From: Streptomyces venezuelae
GTDB taxonomy: Bacteria; Actinomycetota; Actinomycetes; Streptomycetales; Streptomycetaceae
Assembly: GCF_008642355.1 (NCBI RefSeq)
Contig: NZ_CP029193.1
Coordinates: 2,256,001 to 2,320,000 of the forward strand
Direction of reading: 5' to 3'
DNA length: 64,000 bases
The notes under the pieces are model-generated. The model made no database searches, was not told the DNA's origin, and was given only the letters and a program-made list of their open reading frames with translations. Position 1 is the first letter of the stretch; every line of letters starts with the position of its first letter. The translations under genes were made by a program, and so were the position numbers. Below are positions 8,580 through 17,424 of the stretch, piece after piece.

Positions 8580-9605
8580 GTGCGTATGGCGCGCTCTCTC
8601 CGTATCGCCGGCGCATGGGCCGCCGTGCTCGCGCTCGGTCTGACCGGGTGCGGGACGTCGGACGACGGCGGCGGGCGGACACCGAAGACGGGCGCGGAGG
8701 CGGCGGCCTCGGCGCCCGACCGGGTCGAACCGCTCGGGACCCGGCCGAAGGCCGAACTCCCCGCCACCGTCACCTCCGCCGACGGCCACCGGGTGACGGT
8801 GCGGGACACCAGCCGCATCGTGCCGCTCACCGGCAGCCTGAACGAGATCGTCTTCACCCTGGGCCTCGGCGACAACGTCGTCGCCCGCGACATCACCGCA
8901 ACCTTCGAGCAGGCGAGAAAACTGCCGGTGGTGACACGTGCGCACGACGTCTCGGCGGAGAGCGTGCTCTCGCTCGAACCGACCGTCGTCCTCGCCGACT
9001 CCACCACCGGACCGGCCGAGGCCGTCGACCAGATCCGCGACACGGGCATCCCCCTCGTCGTGTTCGACCCGGCGAAGGGTCTCGACGACGTGGGCCCGCG
9101 CATCGACGCGGTGGCGAAGGCCCTGGGCGTCGAGAAGGCGGGCGCCGAGCTGACCGCGCGCACCGAGCGGCGGATCGCCGAGGTCCGGGCGGACATCCCC
9201 GGCGGAACCCGCGGGAAGAAGCCGCGGGTCGCCTTCCTCTACCTGCGCGGCTCCGCCTCCGTCTATCTCCTCGGCGGCCGTGAGTCCGGGGCGAGTTCGC
9301 TCCTGGAGGCGGCGGGCGCGGTCGACGCGGGCAAGGAGTCCGGGCTGAAGAAGGACTTCACCGCGATCACCAGCGAGGCGCTCGCCAAGGCGGCGCCGGA
9401 CGCGATCCTCGTGATGACGAAGGGCCTGGACTCGGTGGGCGGCGTCGACGGGCTCCTGAAGGTGCCGGGCGTCGCCGAGACCCCCGCGGGCCTGGACCGC
9501 CGCGTCGTCTCTGTCGACGACGGTGTCCTCCTCAACTACGGGCCACGCACCGACCGGGTCCTGAAGTCCCTCGTCAAGCAGTTGTACGAGGACGGCTCCG
9601 CATGA
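8580..9605 (+). CDS. hmuT: Heme ABC transporter substrate-binding lipoprotein
   Basis: A 341-residue lipoprotein: basic N-terminus, hydrophobic stretch and lipobox LTGC near residue 22, then a periplasmic-binding-protein class III fold (TGSLNEIVFTLGLGDNVVAR, SVLSLEPTVVLADSTTG, DTGIPLVVFDPAKG). It receives heme at the outer membrane face and feeds the HmuU permease. The GTG at 8580 lies 9 bases after AGGACGG; an ATG at 8586 would shorten it by two residues. It is the first gene of a three-gene operon with ATGA overlaps, driven from the iron box. Confidence 0.93.
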   Translation: MRMARSLRIAGAWAAVLALGLTGCGTSDDGGGRTPKTGAEAAASAPDRVEPLGTRPKAELPATVTSADGHRVTVRDTSRIVPLTGSLNEIVFTLGLGDNVVARDITATFEQARKLPVVTRAHDVSAESVLSLEPTVVLADSTTGPAEAVDQIRDTGIPLVVFDPAKGLDDVGPRIDAVAKALGVEKAGAELTARTERRIAEVRADIPGGTRGKKPRVAFLYLRGSASVYLLGGRESGASSLLEAAGAVDAGKESGLKKDFTAITSEALAKAAPDAILVMTKGLDSVGGVDGLLKVPGVAETPAGLDRRVVSVDDGVLLNYGPRTDRVLKSLVKQLYEDGSA

Positions 9606-10699
9606 GCCTGCTGACCGGACCCGGAACCCGAGAGACCGCTCCCCCGGCCGCGGAGAAGTCCCCCCGGCCCCGCCGCGGCGCCGCCGTCCCCCTCACCGTC
9701 GGTCTCGTCGCCGCCCTCGTCGTCCTGTGTCTGGTCTCCGCCGGCGTCGGCGCGTACGACATCCCGCTCGGCGACGTCGTCTCCTCCGTGCGGCACCGCA
9801 CGGGACTCGGCGGGTCCGCGCTCGACCGGGTCGGCGAGAGCGTGCTGTGGAACGTGCGGCTGCCGCGCGTCGTGCTCGCCCTCCTCGTCGGCGCCTCGCT
9901 GGGCTGCGCGGGCGCGCTGATGCAGGGCGTGTTCGGCAATCCGCTCGCCGAACCCGGCGTGATCGGGATCTCGTCGGGCGCCGCTGTCGGCGCCGTCGCC
10001 TCCATCGCGCTCGGCTTCTCCTTCTTCGGCAACTGGACCGTCACCGTCTGCGCGTTCGTCGCCGGGCTCGCGACGGTCCTGCTCGTGTACGCCATGTCGC
10101 GCGAGGGCGGCCGCACGGAGGTCGTCACGCTGATCCTCACCGGCATCGCCGTGAACGCCTTCGCGGGCGCCCTCATCGGCCTGTGCATCTTCTTCGCGGA
10201 CAACGCGCAGATCAGCCAGATCACGTTCTGGCAGCTCGGCTCGCTCGCACAGGCGACGTGGCCGAAGGTCCTCGCCGTGCTGCCGTGCGCGCTCCTCGGT
10301 CTCGCCGTCGCGCCGCTGTACTCCCGGAAGCTGGACCTCCTCGCCCTCGGCGAACGGCCCGCGAGACATCTGGGCGTGGACGTGGAAAGGCTGCGGCTCG
10401 TCCTGGTCCTCGTGGTGGCGCTGCTGACCGCGGCGGCCGTGTCCGTCGCCGGGATCATCACCTTCGTCGGCCTCCTCGTCCCCCATCTGCTGAGGATGGC
10501 CGCGGGCCCCGGGCACCGCTTCCTCGTGCCCGGGAGCGCGCTCGGCGGTGCGCTGGTCCTCGTCGCGGCCGATCTGGCCGCACGCACGGTGGCCGCGCCC
10601 GCCGAGCTGCCGCTCGGTGTGCTGACCGCGCTCTTCGGCAGCCCGTTCTTCTTCTGGCTGCTCCGCAGGACCCGTCGCAGGCAAGGGGGCTGGGCATGA
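9602..10699 (+). CDS. hmuU: Heme ABC transporter permease, FecCD family
   Basis: The 365-residue membrane protein has about ten helices and the FecCD/BtuC signatures: ALLVGASLGCAGALMQGVFG near residue 95, PGVIGISSGAAVGA, and the C-terminal ITFVGLLVPHLLRMAAGPGH followed by LAARTVAAPAELPLGVLTA. It forms the transmembrane channel of the heme importer. The ATG overlaps the hmuT stop by 4 bp, so the two are translationally coupled. Confidence 0.94.
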   Translation: MSLLTGPGTRETAPPAAEKSPRPRRGAAVPLTVGLVAALVVLCLVSAGVGAYDIPLGDVVSSVRHRTGLGGSALDRVGESVLWNVRLPRVVLALLVGASLGCAGALMQGVFGNPLAEPGVIGISSGAAVGAVASIALGFSFFGNWTVTVCAFVAGLATVLLVYAMSREGGRTEVVTLILTGIAVNAFAGALIGLCIFFADNAQISQITFWQLGSLAQATWPKVLAVLPCALLGLAVAPLYSRKLDLLALGERPARHLGVDVERLRLVLVLVVALLTAAAVSVAGIITFVGLLVPHLLRMAAGPGHRFLVPGSALGGALVLVAADLAARTVAAPAELPLGVLTALFGSPFFFWLLRRTRRRQGGWA

Positions 10700-11565
10700 T
10701 CGGACAGCTGGGCAGGAGGCTCTTCGCAGCCCGCGACCGGGCACTGCCCGCACCGTCCGCTCCGGGCGACGTCCTCGCCGAGGCCGCGGGGCTGCGGGTG
10801 CGGCTCGGCGGGCGGGACGTGCTGGGCGGGGAGCCCGGCGGGACACCCGGCGGGGTGTCGCTCGCGATCCGCGCGGGTGAGGTGCTCGCGCTCGTCGGGC
10901 CCAACGGCGCGGGGAAGTCGACCCTGCTGGCCGCGCTCGCCGCCGATCTGCCGCCCGCCGAAGGGGTCGTACGTGTCTGCGGCAGGCCCGCCGCCGACTG
11001 GCCCGCCCGGGAGCTCGCGCTGCGCAGGGCCGTGCTGCCGCAGTCCGCCGCGCTGTCCTTCCCCTTCCCCGTCGAGGACGTCGTCCGCATGGGCCGCGCG
11101 CCCTGGGCCGGGACCCGCGCCGCGGACGACGACGACCGGATCGTGCGCGAGGCGATGGCGGCCACCGAGGTCACGGAGTTCGCCGCGCGCCCCTTCTCCG
11201 CGCTCAGCGGCGGCGAGCGGGCCCGGGTCGCGCTGGCCCGCGTCCTCGCCCAGCGCACCCCCCTGCTCCTGCTCGACGAGCCGACCGCCGCCCTCGACCT
11301 GCGCCACCAGGAGCTGGTCCTGCGGATCTGCCGGGACCGGGCGGCGTCCGGCGACGCGGTCGTGGTGGTCCTGCACGACCTGGGGCTCGCGGGAGCGTAC
11401 GCGGACCGGGTCGCGGTGCTGCGCGGCGGAACCGTCGCGGCGGAGGGCGCCCCCCGCGACGTATTCGAGGGAGCACTGCTCTCCGAGGTGTACCGGCAGC
11501 CCGTCGAGGTCTTCCCGCACCCGCGCACCGGCGCCCCCGTGGTCGCTCCGCTCCGGAACGCCTGA
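10696..11565 (+). CDS. hmuV: Heme ABC transporter ATP-binding protein
   Basis: The 289-residue ATPase has Walker A GPNGAGKST, the signature LSGGERARVALARVL, Walker B LLLLDEPTAALD and the switch histidine in VVVLHDLGLA. The first 30 residues are an unusual lead before the ABC fold, and a Gly-rich insertion (GGEPGGTPGG) sits before strand 3. The ATG overlaps the hmuU stop by 4 bp; the reading frame is open much further upstream, but that part is antisense-like read-through of hmuU. It powers heme import. Confidence 0.95.
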   Translation: MIGQLGRRLFAARDRALPAPSAPGDVLAEAAGLRVRLGGRDVLGGEPGGTPGGVSLAIRAGEVLALVGPNGAGKSTLLAALAADLPPAEGVVRVCGRPAADWPARELALRRAVLPQSAALSFPFPVEDVVRMGRAPWAGTRAADDDDRIVREAMAATEVTEFAARPFSALSGGERARVALARVLAQRTPLLLLDEPTAALDLRHQELVLRICRDRAASGDAVVVVLHDLGLAGAYADRVAVLRGGTVAAEGAPRDVFEGALLSEVYRQPVEVFPHPRTGAPVVAPLRNA

Positions 11566-11636
11566 CGGGAACCGCCGCGGGTCGTGGCCACTCTTCCCGG
11601 TGGGGCGGGAGCCGGTCACCGGGGAGGCGTCGGGCG

Positions 11637-12536
11637 ATGTTCGAGAACTATCTGGCCGGGTTGCGGGGCGGTCTCGCGGCGGGCGTGGTCGCCTGCCTGC
11701 TCCTCGCGTACGGGGTGCGGAGCGGGCGGCGCGACGTGCTGCGGCCGGTGCGGGCCGGGACCGGGTCGGGGGCGGCGCTGGTGCTCGGCCTCGGCTGGGC
11801 GTTCACCTTCGGCCCGGCCGAACTGACGCCGCGGGCACGGGAGACGCTCGGCGGCATGGCAGCGGTCGCCGTCGTGGCGCTGCTGACCTGGGCGGGGCTG
11901 CGGGCCCGGCGGCCCGCACGGCATGCCGGGGCCGTGCTCGCCGCCGCGGCATTCCTCTCCGTGGTGCGGGAGGGGCTGGACACCGCCCTGTTCGTGGGCG
12001 CTTCGGTGCGGGCGTCCCTGGACGGGTCGCACGGGCCGCTGCTCGTCGTACTGCTCGGGCTGCTCACCGCGCTCGTGCCCGTCCTGCTGTTGTACCGGGG
12101 CGCGGTCCGTGTCCGGTCCGCCCAACTGCTCCCGCGGGTCGGGGTGCTGTCCGTCCTCGTGGTGGCGGGCGTCCTCGCGCACGGCGTGTTCCGCCTGCAG
12201 GAAGGGGACGTTCTGGGCGGTCCGCGCGGCACGGCGTTCGACGTCGGCACGCTCGTCCCGCCGGACAGCTGGTACGGCGCGTTCCTGGCCGGCGCCCTCG
12301 GCTTCCGGCCCGACCCGACGACGGTGCAGGTCGCGGTCTGGCTGCTGTACGCGGTGCCCGTGCTGATCCTGCTGGTGCGGCGGTGGAGGCGGGGAGAGCA
12401 ACAGTTCCGGAACAAGGACGACCGCACCGCGAGCGGGTCGAACTCCCGTGCTTATGATCGTCGTTCATCAGTTGATCGACATCCGAGGATCCCCCCATGC
12501 GAACCTCCCGATTCGGGAAGAGCCTTGCCACGCTGA
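11637..12536 (+). CDS. FTR1/EfeU-like iron permease family protein with altered iron motifs
   Basis: A 299-residue protein with about seven hydrophobic helices and overall FTR1-family spacing (N-terminal MFENYLAGLRGG, mid-protein SVVREGLDTALFV, a C-terminal PDPTTVQVAVW segment). True FTR1 proteins carry REGLE in helices 1 and 4, whose glutamates bind iron. Here the first has become RGGLA and the second REGLD. It follows hmuV by 71 bp with its own GGGGAGG ribosome site, so it belongs with the iron island but may not transport iron conventionally. Its 3' end overlaps the next gene by 40 bp, and the last 30 residues are hydrophilic. Confidence 0.8.
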   Translation: MFENYLAGLRGGLAAGVVACLLLAYGVRSGRRDVLRPVRAGTGSGAALVLGLGWAFTFGPAELTPRARETLGGMAAVAVVALLTWAGLRARRPARHAGAVLAAAAFLSVVREGLDTALFVGASVRASLDGSHGPLLVVLLGLLTALVPVLLLYRGAVRVRSAQLLPRVGVLSVLVVAGVLAHGVFRLQEGDVLGGPRGTAFDVGTLVPPDSWYGAFLAGALGFRPDPTTVQVAVWLLYAVPVLILLVRRWRRGEQQFRNKDDRTASGSNSRAYDRRSSVDRHPRIPPCEPPDSGRALPR

Positions 12537-12835
12537 CCGCGGCCACCGCGGTGGCGCTCGGCGCCTCGCTCATCACCGCTCCGACCGCTTCCGCGGTCGG
12601 CGGCAGCGCCTGCACCAAGAACGTCAAGAACCACAACATGATGGTCATCAACGTGGGCGCCACTGCGTACTCGGGCCCCGGCACGAGCTACAGCAAGCGC
12701 AAGCGCCTCGAGTGGTTCGACAACGTCTACGTCCGCTGCTACACGGTGAAGCGCGGCACCCAGTGGTACTACGGCGACCTGCCCCGTACCAGCAAGCGCG
12801 GCTGGGTCAACGCGACGCTCCTCCAGGAGATCTGA
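12497..12835 (+). CDS. Secreted SH3-like domain protein
   Basis: A 112-residue exported protein with a signal peptide ending TASA/VGG near residue 33. The mature part has a bacterial SH3-like pattern (AYSGPGTSYSKRKRLEWFDN, then VYVRCYTV and WYYGDLPRTSKRGWVNATLL) and two cysteines that could form one disulfide. Such domains often bind cell-wall peptides; no enzyme domain is attached. The start has GAGGA upstream and lies inside the end of the FTR1-like gene. Role unknown. Confidence 0.85.
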   Translation: MRTSRFGKSLATLTAATAVALGASLITAPTASAVGGSACTKNVKNHNMMVINVGATAYSGPGTSYSKRKRLEWFDNVYVRCYTVKRGTQWYYGDLPRTSKRGWVNATLLQEI

Positions 12836-12855
12836 CCCGCACCCCGCACCCTTTG

Positions 12856-12881
12856 CCGGGCCCGATAAGGTTCGGGCCCGG
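12856..12881. terminator. Hairpin between secreted-protein gene and lipoprotein gene
   Basis: CCGGGCCCG - 8-nt loop - CGGGCCCGG forms a perfect 9-bp GC stem, extendable by CCCTTTG/GAAGGGG with mismatches. It has no T-run, as is usual for Streptomyces terminators. It lies 20 bp after the stop of the SH3-like gene. Confidence 0.6.
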
Positions 12882-12905
12882 GAAGGGGTAGGTGGAGGAA
12901 TTCCG

Positions 12906-13913
12906 ATGAGCAACGTTCGCAGGGCCCGGCGTCTCCGCGGTCCCGTCATGGTGTCGGCGGCGGTGACGGCACTCGCGCTCACGGCGAGCGGATGCGTGAC
13001 CGTGCACGGCGAGCGGGAGATCGTTCCCAACGCCACGAAGCCGGAGGCGGAGCGCGCCCTCAAGGACTTCCTCAAGGCGTACAACGCGGCGGACAAGGCG
13101 TACGACCCGGCCCTGGACGCCCCCCGCATCACCGGGCCGCTCGGCGCCATCAACCAGGGCGGCCTGAAGTCGCGGCGCGTGCAGCACCCGGACGGCAACG
13201 CGGGGCACGTACCGCTCGAACTCACCGACGCGACCTACTCGATCCCGAAGAAGGCCGGCTGGCCGCGCTGGTTCATGGCCGACACGAAGGCCAACCGCCG
13301 CTCGGACCTGCGCTGGCTGTGGGTGTTCACGAAGAGCGGCCCCGACCAGCTGTGGCGGGCCACCTACCTGAACCTCGTGTCGCCGCAGAAGATGCCGGAG
13401 CTGAAGAAGGACGAGGACGGCTGGGCCGTGCCGGTGGCGCCGACCGCGAAGGATCTCGCGATGGCCCCCACGGACCTCGGCGAGCAGTACACGACGTACC
13501 TGAAGTCGGGCGGCGACGGCTTCGCGCCGGGCGATCACACGACGCGCTGGAAGGCGTTCCGCGAGCGCAACAGCAAACGGGCCGGCCTCGCCGTGCAGTA
13601 CGTCGACGAGCCGCGCAACGACGGCGCGTTCGCGCCGCTGGGCCTGCGCACCGAGGACGGCGGCGCGCTGATGTTCTTCTCCACGCACCACTACGAGAAG
13701 CAGACCGCGTTCAAGGGCCTCAGCCCGAAGGTCGACGCGGACGCGAAGGCGCTGCTCAAGGGCACGGTGCGGCAGACCGTGATGCTGGAGCGGGTCTCCA
13801 ACCAGGTGGTCGTCGACCCGAAGAAGACCGCGCGGGGCGCCAAGGGCGCGGACGGCGGCAAGGTGGCGTTCCTCGGCCGCATCCAGGGCCTTACGGGCGC
13901 GAAGGGCGAGTAG
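12906..13913 (+). CDS. Putative lipoprotein of unknown function
   Basis: A 335-residue protein with a basic N-terminus, hydrophobic stretch and lipobox TASGC (cysteine near residue 30), so it is probably anchored outside the membrane. No catalytic motif is recognised. The sequence has many Lys/Asp pairs and a PRWFMADTKANRRSDLRWLW segment that resembles uncharacterised Streptomyces lipoproteins about 330 residues long. A clear GGTGGAGG ribosome site precedes the ATG. It converges with the primase-like gene. Confidence 0.8.
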   Translation: MSNVRRARRLRGPVMVSAAVTALALTASGCVTVHGEREIVPNATKPEAERALKDFLKAYNAADKAYDPALDAPRITGPLGAINQGGLKSRRVQHPDGNAGHVPLELTDATYSIPKKAGWPRWFMADTKANRRSDLRWLWVFTKSGPDQLWRATYLNLVSPQKMPELKKDEDGWAVPVAPTAKDLAMAPTDLGEQYTTYLKSGGDGFAPGDHTTRWKAFRERNSKRAGLAVQYVDEPRNDGAFAPLGLRTEDGGALMFFSTHHYEKQTAFKGLSPKVDADAKALLKGTVRQTVMLERVSNQVVVDPKKTARGAKGADGGKVAFLGRIQGLTGAKGE

Positions 13914-13925
13914 GCCCGGCCCCCT

Positions 13926-14663
13926 TCAGCCCCGCAACGGCCAGGCCGCGATGTCCTCTTGGGGCTCCCCCGCGACCCGGGCGCACTCGTCGGTGAGCGT
14001 CGCGAGGAGCGTCAGCGGGTCCGGCAGCGGGTGCTCGGGGCCGCGCAGCCAGCGCACCTCCAGGTCACCGGGGAGCCGGGCGGGCGGCACGAGGACGTAG
14101 GAGCCCCGGCAGTGCCAGCGCAGGCCCGGGTGTTCGTCCATCGTCTCGGGGTGGCAGTCCAGCTCGCAGGGCCACCACTCGTCCTCGTCCTCGGGGGTGC
14201 CGCGGGTCGCGGTGAAGAAGAGGAGCCTGCCGTGTCCGTTGCTGCCGCCGGACTCTGCGACGGGGCCGACCTCGATGCCGGCCGCGAGGAGCCGCTCCAG
14301 GGCTTCGAGGCCCGCGTCCAGCGGTACGTCGAGGACGTCGTGGACCATGCCGGTCGCGGTGATGAAGTTGGCCTGGGGCTGGTGGCGTGCCCACCGCTCG
14401 ATCTGGCCGCGGTCGGTCGTGGACTGCGTCTGCCAGGCGAAGGAGACGGGGTGCCTGGCCGGTGTGGGGCAGCCGATGCGGTCGCAGGAACATCGGTACC
14501 CCGACGGATACGCGGCGGGCGCGAGGGGCAGCCCGGCCCCCGCGGCGGCGAGGAGCAGCTCCTCGCGGGCCCGGTCATCCGCCGATGTGTCCTTGGGACT
14601 CCGCCGGAGCCACTGGGAAATCCTGCTCCGCCCGCCGGACCGGCTGCCGAACTCCACGCCCAT
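13926..14663 (-). CDS. Bifunctional DNA primase/polymerase (prim-pol) N-terminal domain protein
   Basis: The 245-residue product has the features of stand-alone actinobacterial prim-pol-like proteins: a start-proximal ISQWLRR helix, AREELLLAAAGAGLPLAPA, the cysteine cluster YRCSCDRIGCPTPARHPV, and FITATGMVHDVLDVPLDAG, where an Asp pair is expected in active enzymes. The C-terminal half contains WHCRGSYVLVPP. There is no helicase domain, and the catalytic acidic pattern is poorly kept, so polymerase activity is doubtful. Cytoplasmic; role unknown. Confidence 0.75.
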   Translation of the reverse strand: MGVEFGSRSGGRSRISQWLRRSPKDTSADDRAREELLLAAAGAGLPLAPAAYPSGYRCSCDRIGCPTPARHPVSFAWQTQSTTDRGQIERWARHQPQANFITATGMVHDVLDVPLDAGLEALERLLAAGIEVGPVAESGGSNGHGRLLFFTATRGTPEDEDEWWPCELDCHPETMDEHPGLRWHCRGSYVLVPPARLPGDLEVRWLRGPEHPLPDPLTLLATLTDECARVAGEPQEDIAAWPLRG

Positions 14664-14810
14664 CTAGCCCCTCACCTCGCCGTTGTGCCGAAAGCATGAC
14701 CCCATGGTCGCACCATCCTGCGCCTCGGGGGGCCGGAGCTCACATCCGGGGTCTCCGGGGGGCATGCCAGCCTGTGGGTGACATAGCGGCCTATTGCAGT
14801 GCAAGGAGGG

Positions 14811-15698
14811 ATGTACCGGCCTACCGTGGTCGCCATGGTCATCAGGACTGTGCTGACGGGGCTCACGGCGCTCACCCTCACGGCACCGAACGGCTTCCTC
14901 GCCCCGATCGAGTGGGGCGGCGGGCCCCTGACCGTGGACGCGCTCCCCCGCGTCGTCTACACGGCGCACCGCGGCGGAGCCCTGGAGGTGCCGGAGAACA
15001 GCATGTCGGGCCTCCTCGCGGCCTATGAACGCGGCACGGCGCAGGTCATCGACTTCGATACGCGGATGCTGCGCGACGGCACGCTGGTGGTCATGCACGA
15101 CGACACCGTGGACCGCACCACGTACGCGTCGGGTTCGGTCCGCACCATGGACCGGTGGGACTGGCTGGCCGTCCGGCTGCGGCCGGGGGCGGCGCTGCCG
15201 GGCAACTGGCGCCCGGAGCGGCCGCCGACGGTCGCGGAGGTCCTCGACCGGTTCGGCGGGAAGATCATGCTGATGCTGGAGGCCAAGGACCCCAGGAGCC
15301 TCGATCCGCTCGCCCGGCTGATCCGCTCGCGCAAGCTGACCCGCTCGGTGTTCGTGAACACCAACGACCCGGCGGTCGCCCGGCGTGCCCACCGGCTGGG
15401 CCTGCTGGCCCAGCTGTGGCGTTCCCGGCGGCAGATGCTCACCGACCGTCCCGAGGGGTGGGCGGCGTTCGTGGACGTCCTGGACGTGGACTACAAGGCG
15501 CGCGACGGCGACCTGCTGCGGGCCGTGAACTCGGGCATCCCCCGGGTGTGGGCGCACACGGTGACCAAGCCGAAGCAGCGCGACCGGGTGCTGTGGCTCG
15601 GCTGCAACGGCGTGATCACGGACGCCCCGGGCCTGCTCTCGCGGACGCCGGTCAAGAAGTACAAGCCGGTGAGGGCGGGCGGGCCCGTCCGGCGCTGA
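14811..15698 (+). CDS. Glycerophosphodiester phosphodiesterase, probably exported
   Basis: Hydrolyses glycerophosphodiesters to glycerol-3-phosphate and an alcohol. GDPD motifs are clear: HRGG..PENS, VIDFDTRMLRDGTLVVMHDD and TVDRTT, with IMLMLEAKDP (metal-binding Glu) and the C-terminal GCNGVITDAPG. The first 30 residues are hydrophobic and look like a signal sequence. The start is unsure: AAGGAGG at 14803 is too close to ATG 14811 and distant from GTG 14826 or ATG 14835; all are in frame. Length is 295 residues from 14811. Confidence 0.88.
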   Translation: MYRPTVVAMVIRTVLTGLTALTLTAPNGFLAPIEWGGGPLTVDALPRVVYTAHRGGALEVPENSMSGLLAAYERGTAQVIDFDTRMLRDGTLVVMHDDTVDRTTYASGSVRTMDRWDWLAVRLRPGAALPGNWRPERPPTVAEVLDRFGGKIMLMLEAKDPRSLDPLARLIRSRKLTRSVFVNTNDPAVARRAHRLGLLAQLWRSRRQMLTDRPEGWAAFVDVLDVDYKARDGDLLRAVNSGIPRVWAHTVTKPKQRDRVLWLGCNGVITDAPGLLSRTPVKKYKPVRAGGPVRR

Positions 15699-15718
15699 GA
15701 GCCTGTCCTTGAACCCGG

Positions 15719-16363
15719 TCAGGAGGTCTCGGGGCGGGGGGCGATGCCGTAGAGGGCGTACTCCACGAGTTTGTCGGCGTAGTCGTGGGTGAGGGGGCCC
15801 GAGCGCATGAGCCAGCGCTGGGCGAGGGGGCCGGCCCACAGTTCGAGGGCGATGCGGGGGTCGACGCCGGGGGCGACCTGGCCGGCGTCGCGGGCCTGCT
15901 CGACGCGCTTCACGTAGAGCTGGAGCTGCGGCTCCAGGAGCTTCTCGACGAATTCTGCGCCCAGCTCGGGGTTGAGCAGTCCCTCGGCGGCGAGCGCGCG
16001 GTAGGGGGCGTCGTACTTGGCGTCGTTGAACTCGTCGACGGTGGCCCGCAGCACGTACTTGAGGTCGGCCTCCAGGTCACCGGAGTTCGGGATCTCGCTC
16101 TGGATCTCGGCCTGACCCGCGTTCTCGCCGGCGGCGCGGGCGGCTTGGTCGCCGAGGTCGAGGAAGGCGTCGAGCAGGACGGCGCCCTTGGACGTCCACC
16201 AGCGGTAGATCGTCTGCTTGCCGACGCCCGCGCGGGCGGCGATGGCCTCGATCGTGAGCTTCGCGTAGCCGACCTCGGTGACGAGGGCGAGGGCGGCGTC
16301 GTAGATCGCGCGGCGCGAGCGTTCGCTGCGGCGCGTGGAGTCGGGGGGAGTCTTCTGGGCCAT
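15719..16363 (-). CDS. TetR-family transcriptional regulator
   Basis: A 214-residue one-component repressor. The N-terminal helix-turn-helix is canonical: AIYDAALALVTEVGYAKLTI, then EAIAARAGVGKQTIYRWWTS (about residues 15-60). The C-terminal ligand domain contains ALELWAGPLAQRWL. The ATG at 16363 has no clear Shine-Dalgarno sequence and may start a leaderless message. A perfect inverted repeat 26 bp upstream (16389-16405) is the likely operator for self-repression, and perhaps for the divergent ddaH gene. Ligand unknown. Confidence 0.92.
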   Translation of the reverse strand: MAQKTPPDSTRRSERSRRAIYDAALALVTEVGYAKLTIEAIAARAGVGKQTIYRWWTSKGAVLLDAFLDLGDQAARAAGENAGQAEIQSEIPNSGDLEADLKYVLRATVDEFNDAKYDAPYRALAAEGLLNPELGAEFVEKLLEPQLQLYVKRVEQARDAGQVAPGVDPRIALELWAGPLAQRWLMRSGPLTHDYADKLVEYALYGIAPRPETS

Positions 16364-16388
16364 ACGTCGAATGTAGCAGCGGGCGAGC

Positions 16389-16405
16389 CGAGACGTCCCG
16401 TCTCG
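16389..16405. promoter_or_regulatory. Probable TetR operator
   Basis: CGAGACG-TCC-CGTCTCG is a perfect 7-bp inverted repeat with a 3-bp centre, 26 bp upstream of the TetR start and about 190 bp upstream of ddaH. Size and position fit an autoregulatory TetR site. The rest of the intergenic region (16364-16590) shows nothing else firm. Confidence 0.65.
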
Positions 16406-16590
16406 CAAAACGCCCGCAGAGGACGCGGCGAGGCGCGCGGGAGACCGTGCGGTATGGCACGGATGGTGCGGTGACCATTTCGGCAACCACCCGTTCGGTG
16501 CACAGCGCGAAGGCCTCCCACACCGCACTATGGGCATCAACTGCCCCACCAAGGGCAGCACATGACCCTGCGGTACGTGAGGAGCCTTCT

Positions 16591-17424
16591 TTGTCCCGCA
16601 ATCCTCGCTCTCCTCGGCGCGCCACACCCCGGCGCTATCTGATGTGCCCACCGGCACACTTCAAGGTCACCTACTCCATCAACCCCTGGATGGACCCCGC
16701 CAAGCCGGTCGACGTCCCCCTCGCCGTCGCCCAGTGGGAGGACCTGCGCGACCGCTACCGCTCGCTCGGCCACACCGTCGAGGAGCTCACCCCGCGGCCG
16801 GGCCTGCCGGACATGGTCTACGCGGCGAACGGCGCGACCGTCGTCGGGGGCCGCGTGCTCGGCGCCCGCTTCGCCTACGCCGAGCGCGAGCAGGAAGCCG
16901 TGGCCCACCTGGAGTGGTTCCGCGCCCACGGCTTCACCGAGATCCACGAACCGGTCCACATCAACGAGGGCGAGGGCGACTTCGCCGTCACCGCCTCCTA
17001 CGTCCTGGCCGGCCGCGGCTTCCGGGCCAGCCCGCTCTCCCACGGCGAGGCACAGGAGTGCTTCGGCCGCCCGGTCATCGGCCTCGACCTCGTCGACCCC
17101 CGCTACTACCACCTGGACACCGCGCTCGCCGTCCTCGACGACGCGGCGGACGAGGTCATGTACTACCCGCCCGCCTTCTCCCCGGGCAGCCGCGCGGTCC
17201 TGCGGCGGCTCTTCCCCGACGCGCTGATCGCCGAGGAGCCCGACGCCGAGGCGCTCGGGCTCAACGCCGTGTCCGACGGACTCCACGTGCTGCTCCCGCA
17301 GGCCGCGGCGGGGCTCTTCCAGCCGCTGCGCGAGCGCGGCTACGAACCCGTCCCGATGGATCTGAGCGAACTGCTCAAGGGCGGCGGCAGCGTGAAGTGC
17401 TGCACGCAGGAGCTGCGGGGCTAG
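16591..17424 (+). CDS. ddaH: Dimethylargininase (NG,NG-dimethylarginine dimethylaminohydrolase)
   Basis: Hydrolyses methylated arginines to citrulline and methylamines (pentein fold). The 277-residue product begins with RRYLMCPPAHFKVTYSINPW and contains NEGEGDF, the catalytic-histidine region LDLVDPRYYHLDTALAVL, and the C-terminal GGGSVKCCTQEL bearing the nucleophilic cysteine. I chose the TTG at 16591 because GAGGAG lies 6 bases before it; an ATG at 16642 would remove the first 17 residues. The gene ends inside a perfect hairpin shared with the convergent gene. Confidence 0.92.
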   Translation: MSRNPRSPRRATPRRYLMCPPAHFKVTYSINPWMDPAKPVDVPLAVAQWEDLRDRYRSLGHTVEELTPRPGLPDMVYAANGATVVGGRVLGARFAYAEREQEAVAHLEWFRAHGFTEIHEPVHINEGEGDFAVTASYVLAGRGFRASPLSHGEAQECFGRPVIGLDLVDPRYYHLDTALAVLDDAADEVMYYPPAFSPGSRAVLRRLFPDALIAEEPDAEALGLNAVSDGLHVLLPQAAAGLFQPLRERGYEPVPMDLSELLKGGGSVKCCTQELRG

